Part shown: positions 57,605 through 64,000 of the stretch, piece by piece
Numbering within the stretch: the stretch's first letter is position 1
Layout: each line of letters opens with the position of its first letter
Assembly (NCBI RefSeq): GCF_904849725.1
Contig: NC_058521.1
Coordinates: 98,256,244 to 98,320,243, forward strand
Source of the DNA: Hordeum vulgare subsp. vulgare
Taxonomy: Eukaryota; Streptophyta; Magnoliopsida; Poales; Poaceae
DNA: 64,000 nt
Direction of reading: 5' to 3'
Made by a program: the position numbers and the translations under genes
Notes under the pieces: generated by a model
Database searches by the model: none
Told to the model about the DNA's origin: nothing
Seen by the model: only the letters and a program-made list of their open reading frames with translations

Positions 57605-57715
57605 GATCTTCGCCTCTCATGCTCTTTTAGAGAGGGAGAGGGAGGGGAGAGAGATTTGTTATATGCAAAGCTATAGGCACGTGTGCATGCAGGCAGAGCT
57701 GCATCGATTCTTGAG

Positions 57716-58134
57716 GTAAGCTCATGATGTGTGCCGGTTGCGTTGACATCTGCATGCATCAGGTTTCTTTGTTAAATCACTTGATGAAGATGGGTACCTT
57801 CTCTTTTTCCTTATTTTTTATATTTTGCTGATACTGATGCCTATTCCACACACACAAACATCTCTCTCATCCTCTCTTCTTCCAGAGCTTTTGAGCTTAA
57901 GCTAGCTAGAGTATTGGAGTTCTTCCATGCATACATGGCATGCAGCTTACTTCTCTTTCCCCTTTCCTCCCCCCCCCCCCCCCCCCCCCCGTCTCTCTTT
58001 TCTCTATCTGCATGGCTCATGGATCCGATTTATTTTACATGGCAAATCATCCGAGAAATTACTGCTCGGTGATCTTTTCCCCTTCTTGTTATATATACGA
58101 ATGTCCTTAACTTCTTGGCACTTGTTTTTGACAG
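57716..58134 (+). other. 5'UTR intron of the BELL gene
   Basis: Donor TTGAG/GTAAGC at 57715/57716 and acceptor TTTTTGACAG/GTCAAAG at 58134/58135, 419 bp. It contains a run of 22 C (57969-57990). Plant BELL genes often have a leader intron. The acceptor overlaps a TGACAGGT motif, the binding sequence of KNOX/BELL homeodomain proteins. Confidence 0.5.
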
Positions 58135-58297
58135 GTCAAAGCCACAGCAAGCTCCACGGAAGGAGATATATAATTGAAGAGAGAGATAAAGGGATTTATC
58201 TCAAGGAGAACTTCAGTTAGTGTACAAGTGCACATATATACGTACATAGCCAAGAGATATTGCCGTCGATCGGTCTACATAGGTGCCGGCGATCACG

Positions 58298-61200
58298 ATG
58301 GCAGCGTACTACCACGGCGGCACCGGCACGGACATCCACCAGGCCGGCAGCGACGGCCTGCAAACACTGTACCTCATGAACCCGAGCTACGGCACCGGTG
58401 GCTACGGGGACGCCGCGCCCTCCGGGGCCAACATGATGCTCCTCAACTCGTCGGTGAGCTCCATGACCCCTGCCTCCTTCGGCGGCCACCAGGCGTCGCC
58501 GCCGCCGCCGCCAGGGCAGCACTTCGTCGGCATCCCTCTTCAAGCGCCCCCCTCGGGCTACAACCTGTGGACCCCGACCACAACCGGCATCGCCGACGTC
58601 ATGTCGCCGCCGACGCAGCAGGCGCATGGCGTGAGCGCCGTGCTCAGCCTGTCGTCCCGCGAGACGCCGCCGGTCACGGTGGCCTCCATCGCCGGCGACG
58701 AAGGGAGGTACCAGCTTGGGGCGACGACCGCGGCGTCGCAGGGGCAGGTGGTGATGAACTCCAAGTACCTCAGGGCGGCGCAGGAGCTGCTCGACGAGGT
58801 GGTGAGCGTGAGCAAGGGCGTGGACGACGTGGACGCCAAGGCGAAGAGCTCCGCCTTGGTCAAGAAGAAGGAGGATTCGGAAGGCCTTTCCGGCGGCGGT
58901 GGGGAGGACGGCGCCAGCGGGGCCAAGGAAGGCGCGCCCGCGCCCGAGATGTCGACGGCGGAGCGGCAGGAGCTGCAGATGAAGAAAGGCAAGCTGGTTA
59001 ACATGCTTGACGAGGTCAGTAGTTAACCTAAGTCCACTTTAACGAATTATCACTAGTACTTTTGATTCTAACTTTTAATGTTAAGAAATGTATTTTTACA
59101 ATGATTTCGTAGAGAATTAATATCTCCATTTTTTCCAGACAATATTTCCAATTACCGCTTAGCTAGGAATTGTTATTTTTTCAACATTGATCTCTGAATA
59201 TGGCAGTGTTAGATTGAAGATGTTTCTGATATGTCCTTGCATCTACAAGTTTAGGAAGTGTTATCGAAAGTATATGGGTCATTTGCTTTTCAGCTATGTT
59301 TGTTTTGTTGCTTCTTTTTCTGAGGTGAGTGACACACAGTTGTTGGGGTAGCCAAGCAGGCCTTTGATTTGCTGGATATTCCTCCTCCCTTTTTCCTTTT
59401 CTTCTTAATTATCACACCTGTTTTGTCAGCTTGCACCAACTATATATTCTCTTCGATTTTTTATTTATTGATAAACACTGACCAGTGTTGTCTTTTAGAA
59501 AGCAGAATTACAGCTAGAGCTAATTAACAGGCAACTATTAGTTTTTTTTTTGCGAAACGGCCAACTATTAGTATTATAACACTTATTAATTTAGAAAATC
59601 AGCTGTGGTGGTGATTAAGTAAACGGAAATTATGTGTGATAGGGATTAAAAAAGTGACAAGTCTACTCTTGAAAACCAACAAGTGGCTATACCCTTCTAT
59701 ATTTCTTCTAGAGAAGAAAGCAACAAGCTAGCTAGCTAGTAGCTACGTATATATCTTGGTGATATCATTAACAAATAATTTGAGATAGGAAAAAGCACTC
59801 ATGCACCTATAAATTACAATTTTTTCATGTTGTTGTTTGTTGAGGCCAGTACAAGCCAGCTTTAACTTTGTTGCCTGATCAAATATGCGTCTCTTTTTGT
59901 ATTCTCTCAATATATAGCTTAAATAATACTGCAAGTATATGCAATCAGTACAGAAGGTAGTAGATAGGCCCTGCTTGTCCGAGCTGGTGCTAGCTTCTTC
60001 ACAAGCCAGCAAAGCCAGTTTGGCAGCCTGGCTTTCCCTGATGCTTTGAGTTTTTCTTCTTCTAGAATTTTTTTAGGGAGCCTTAATTTGTGTTTTCTCC
60101 ATTTATAAATACGAAATGCAGTGAATCATGCTTTTGCTAATTACAAGCATTCACCTGATTCTTTGTCATCTATTCTATCTGAGAAGACAATTAATCGCGT
60201 TTATGATAAACACAACGCCAAAGTGGAGGGTGGTTGCGGTGGTTAACACCAGTAATCAATCCACTGATAACTAATTAATTCACGAGCTAATCCCTGCACT
60301 GGGATCTAATGTGGCTGCGCGATGGCATGTCATGATCAGGTGGAGCAGCGTTACCGGCAGTACCACCAGCAGATGGCGTCGGTGTCGTCGTCGTTCGAGG
60401 CGGTGGCCGGCGCCGGGTCGGCGCGGACGTACACGGCGCTGGCGCTGCGCACCATCTCGCGGCAGTTCCGCTGCCTCCGCGACGCCATCGCGTCGCAGGT
60501 GCGCGCCGCCAGCCGCGCCCTGGGTGAGGACTGCGACGCCGACGGGCTCGGCGGCGGTCTCGGCGGCGGGCGCGGGGTCGGGTCCCGGCTCCGGTACATC
60601 GACCACCAGCTCCGGCAGCAGCGCGCGCTGCAGCAGCTGGGCATGATGCAGAGCAGCGCGTGGCGCCCTCAGCGAGGACTCCCCGAGCGCTCCGTCTCCA
60701 TCCTTCGTGCATGGCTCTTCGAGCACTTCCTCCACCCGTAAGTTGTTGTACTACACCATGCCCTCGTACTACGTACGTAGGAGTACTAGTATTATAACCT
60801 TACCGCCATTTTTGGGTTGCCATGCATGCATTACATTGCTTGAATTGTTTTGGGATTATAAGGCTTTGCATCATGCGTAATTAACGTGCGTGCAACCGAG
60901 CTAACTAGGTGTACTCCATCGATAATTGAACTAATCATGCATTTGTCACTGACGTGGTAAAGAGAGAGAGTGAGAAATGAAAAGATATGATGATGCCGTA
61001 CTTGCATGAGAGAGTTAGAGTCGTGGTAGTACGGAATACGACACACACAATGCATCATGCATCATGATGCATTTTTCATGCAAGCATGCACGCATGGCAC
61101 CACGCATGGCACCTCCCTTCGTACGTACGTGCACGCCCAAAACCGGCGGGTACGTACGTACTCGGCGCCCTCGTGTCGCACTCCCATTGGTTGATCGGAT

Positions 61201-62224
61201 CGCCCTCTCATCATGCAGATACCCAAAGGATTCGGACAAGATCATGCTCGCCAAGCAGACCGGCCTCACCAGGAGCCAGGTACAAAATATCTCGCCCATC
61301 CTTCTTTTTGATCCAGTCGCAACATGTGTTGTTGATTTTTACTGTTACCGCGGCTTGTTTTGATCCGTGAGAATTTTTCTTTTGTGCAACACTTATTAGG
61401 TGTCGAACTGGTTCATCAACGCGAGGGTGAGGCTGTGGAAGCCGATGGTGGAGGAGATGTACCTGGAGGAGACCAAGGAGCATCAGCAGCAGCAGGACGG
61501 CGGCGACGACAAGGACAGGCCGTCCGGGTCCGGCCCCGCCGGAGGAAAGAGCAGCAGCCACGCGGACGGCGTGGACGACGGCACTCCGAGGTCCATGTCC
61601 ATGTCCAGAGCGGTGGCGGGAGCCGGGACGTCGGAGGGCGGTGGCGCCGTCCAGGCTTCCATGCTCGGGCTCGCCGGAGACCACCAGGCTCACGCGGGTT
61701 TCTACCACGACGAGGATGAGGATGGCGGGTTGCGGCGCGGGTTCAAGAAGGCAAGGGCGGACGACCTCGAGCACCAACCGCCGGCGGCGTTCGACTTCGG
61801 CGCGTTGCACCACGCGCAGGCAGCCGCGGCGGCGGCGGCCGCAGCCGCAAGGCAGCAGCACGACGAGGTGAGCCACCGGGAGCTGCTCATGAAGTTCATG
61901 GAGAGCGGCGGCACGGCGGGCGCTAGGGACCACCACCAGCACCAACAAGACGACGACGGGGCCGGCGGCGGCTACTCTCTGTTCGCGCCGGGGCCGTACG
62001 GGCAGTTCGGCACCGACCAGTCGTTCGCGTTCGCCGGGCAGCACGGCGGCGTCTCGCTCACGCTCGGCCTACCCCACGGTACCGGCGATCAGACGGCGTT
62101 CCTAATGGGCGGCGGCAGCAGCAACGGCGCCGACAGCGGAGGCAGCGGCGCCGCCGGCTACGACATGAACATGCAGACCACCAAGTCTTTCGCGGCTCAG
62201 CTCATGCGTGACTTCGTGGCCTAG
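58298..62224 (+). CDS. BELL-class (BEL1-like) TALE homeodomain transcription factor
   Basis: Four coding exons: 58298-59014, 60340-60737, 61219-61279 and 61400-62224, all GT-AG and frame-consistent, giving 666 aa. The ATG at 58298 (MAAYYHGG) is the first in frame; an upstream GTG is not a plausible start. Domains are the SKY/POX start at residue 155 ([20 protein letters not shown]), the BELL part ([40 protein letters not shown]), the TALE homeodomain at about 350-413 with the PYP insertion ([36 protein letters not shown]), and a C-terminal VSLTLGL (ZIBEL) motif near 610. The tail ends RDFVA, like the PNY/BLH9 clade. It would act in the nucleus as a heterodimer with KNOX proteins in meristem or inflorescence development. 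Low-complexity Gly/Ser/Ala/His stretches occur. No defect seen. The exact orthologue is uncertain. Confidence 0.95.
59015..60339 (+). other. BELL intron 1
   Basis: 1325 bp, phase 0, GTCAGT...GATCAG. It splits the POX/BELL domain at DE/VEQR, a junction conserved in plant BELL genes. AT-rich; no nested element or ORF that I can support. Introns 2 (60738-61218) and 3 (61280-61399) interrupt the homeodomain, after HP and after RSQ. Confidence 0.9.
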
Positions 62225-62620
62225 TCTGAAATACCAATATTACATAGCGCAACCCATTAAACGAATCACAAAAAAATCGATTAATCAATCAATTTAGGGT
62301 TTGTATAGAAATAAAAGGTTAAAAGCCTAGGCATGGTTAGGCTGCCATTAATCCTAAACCTCTAGGGCATTGGGGGTGTAATTATGTAAAGACGGGACAT
62401 TGTGTATAGTCACTATATAGGTTAGCTAAGGTAGTTAAAACCCAAACATTTCCAGTTACAAGATTTTATAGGGCCATAGGGGGGGGGGGGGGTATACTAT
62501 ACGTGAAGGGGTATATATGTAAAACATCGGAATTGGGATCTTGCAAGTTTATGCGGTATAGTTGGTTTATTGGAGATTTGAGTATTGTTTTTGGATACTG
62601 TAATGTAATACACTAGTTAT
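62225..62620 (+). other. Probable 3'UTR of the BELL gene
   Basis: AT-rich sequence after the stop with AATAAA-like GAAATAAAAG at about 62308-62317, a run of 14 G (62479-62492) and TGTAATGTAATACA near 62600. The cleavage site cannot be fixed from sequence. Confidence 0.4.
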
Positions 62621-62904
62621 TATCTTTTCTTCACTACTTGGTTCCATGGATGAAAGAAGAAAAGAGATGGCATATCTCGTTACCTTTAGCAACCAGAACT
62701 CCATTTTGCACCATGTTCATATGATTTTCTTTCTCTTCCACAGAAAACAGTTCATTTCTTGCAGGAAAAAAAGGGAAGATCTGCTCCAAACAGATGCAAC
62801 AAAATAATAAAACAGCTTCACTCGAGTACCGACTAGCGATTGCTTCTCCATGAAGCTCATACCAGACGCTACGGCGCTGAAGTATGTAAGTGATGCCGCC
62901 CATA

Positions 62905-62930
62905 TCCGAACGGAGGGAGTACAATATAAT
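62905..62930. mobile_element. MITE terminus fragment
   Basis: CCGAACGGAGGGAGTAC is the end motif of Stowaway-type elements. No facing CTCCCTCCG copy is seen nearby, so only one end remains. Confidence 0.45.
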
Positions 62931-62959
62931 GTAGGTGATTACCTTCTTGATCATGAAGA

Positions 62960-64000
62960 AGACAAGATGATGATCGGAGGCAACAAAAGGAACAAGCCTC
63001 CTCGTGTCGCCCCAGTGGGCAACCCGGGGGAAACCCTAGCCGCCGCCACTCGAACCCCGCCTGCCTCTCATCCCTTCTCGCCGCCATCAGCAGCACTGTC
63101 GGGCGAAGCGTGGCACGCAGGCGACGACGGGGCTTCTCCCCCCTTCGAGCATCACGGCTGGAGCGGGATGTCCAGATCATGAGGAGGCGTCGGACTAGCG
63201 TGGGGTCTCAAGTCGTAGCGTGGGGGCAACTCCTGTCAGCGGCGTGTGCGGTGCGGCGGCAACGGCTTGGATGGGTGCTCACAACATGGTGGTGGCTGCG
63301 TGATGGGTGGTCGCGGGCGTCGCCGGGTTCACATCGGATCTCTCTCGATCTGGCGCTTGGACGCCATCGACCGGCATGGGGTGGTGGTGTTCATTGCTGG
63401 CCACGTCATATTGTTGGATCCGGCGCCTGGATACATCTACGATGGTTGTTCTTCTCAATCATCCTTCCTGGTTGGTGGAGCCCCATGGCACCTTCATCTG
63501 TGCAGGTATCGGACACGGCTCACTGCCGGATCTGGGGCAGATGGAGATTGGGTGGTATACGATGAGGGCCAGAGGAAACTTTGGTCGGCTGGTTTGACCT
63601 GCCATCGGCGATGTCCCTCGACACCGTTAACCTCCGTGGACGCAAAGCCGAGGCCCCTTCTATCCACCTCCGAACCTCTCCCATACAAAAGTCTAAAATC
63701 CATTTGGATTGGGTGGCGGCGGCGTCCTGCACGTCGTACCCTCCATGAGGCGTCGTATTGGGAGGCTCAAGTGTCCGGAGGAGAGATGTTGTGGGTGGTA
63801 GGCTCCATGTAGCTCGAGCATCGACGACAGTCTGGAGGTTGGCAGGATAAGCGGCGTTGAATGTACCGTGTCCATGACGATGAGTATTGGCGGCATGTGC
63901 AGCTGGATCTTGATGACGGATGTGACTAGATTGTTGAGCACAGGACGGTGATGCTGTTTGGCGACGTGGCAATGTCGACAGCAGGCTTGGCAAGGTCGAT
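62960..64000. other. Unassigned GC-rich sequence at the window end
   Basis: Overlapping open frames on both strands up to 188 codons (63246-63812 plus), Trp/Gly/Arg-rich as in GC-rich non-coding DNA. The texture resembles the 5' regions of some plant LINE or Mutator-like elements, but no domain or terminal repeat supports a name. Confidence 0.3.

Noticed and set aside
58174..59001. 275-aa ORF in another frame over BELL exon 1
   Set aside because: Arg/Gly/His-rich composition typical of a shifted frame; the overlapping frame gives a clear POX/BELL protein.
61211..62044. 277-aa antisense ORF over BELL exon 4
   Set aside because: A shadow of GC-rich coding sequence; no domain, and it crosses the exon 3-intron-exon 4 boundaries.
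63246..63812. 188-aa ORF near the window end
   Set aside because: Trp/Gly/Arg-rich translation of GC-rich DNA with competing frames on both strands; no recognisable domain.

Overview
The window is plant nuclear DNA, almost certainly from a Triticeae grass (wheat, Aegilops or barley group). It carries a BARE-1/Angela-type Copia element with that family's typical LTR, several large Ty3/gypsy elements, Stowaway-type MITEs and one intron-containing plant transcription-factor gene. The first ~51 kb is a stack of nested retrotransposons. The last ~12 kb is a gene island.

Layout. 1-3992: 5' part of an Athila-lineage Gypsy element on the minus strand (RT, protease, gag, PBS, 5' LTR), next to an older LTR remnant (to 4332). 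4656-13248: complete Angela/BARE-type Copia element with a perfect TTGAG target-site duplication (TSD), nearly identical 1811-bp LTRs and a fully decayed coding body. 13254-17943: unassigned DNA with a 97-bp tandem repeat, a Stowaway fragment and (AT)60. 17949-24424: 6.5-kb non-coding LTR unit (solo LTR or LARD type) bounded by perfect GTACC TSDs; it contains two tRNA-like modules and a TTF/ZMYM1-like hAT exon. 24447-51339: a 13.4-kb Tat-lineage-like Gypsy element (E1, plus strand) interrupted at 32933/46388 by a second, oppositely oriented copy of the same family (E2, minus strand, 32934-46387). Removing E2 leaves 13,439 bp of E1, against 13,454 bp for E2. 51535-52150: GRF zinc-finger pseudogene. 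56914-57008: complete MITE. 57444-62600: BELL-class (TALE) homeobox gene with a 5'UTR intron, four coding exons and a 666-aa product.

The most interesting system is the E1/E2 pair. Each copy carries gag-pro-pol in sense and, between pol and the 3' LTR, a ~0.9-kb-codon antisense gene with six GT-AG introns. I could place the same exon boundaries and phases in both copies. An antisense gene can keep introns through retrotransposition because they are not removed from the sense genomic RNA. A minisatellite fills intron 5, with 9 copies in E2 and 6 in E1. The head-to-head nesting makes two very long inverted-repeat pairs that could yield double-stranded RNA.

The LTRs also give a chronological contradiction. 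I count about 35/508 differences between the LTRs of the inner element but only about 15-18/507 for the outer element that must be older.

No retroelement reading frame here is intact: all have stops and frameshifts. The BELL gene looks intact and is the only host gene I would call functional. Its spliced leader contains three upstream ORFs.
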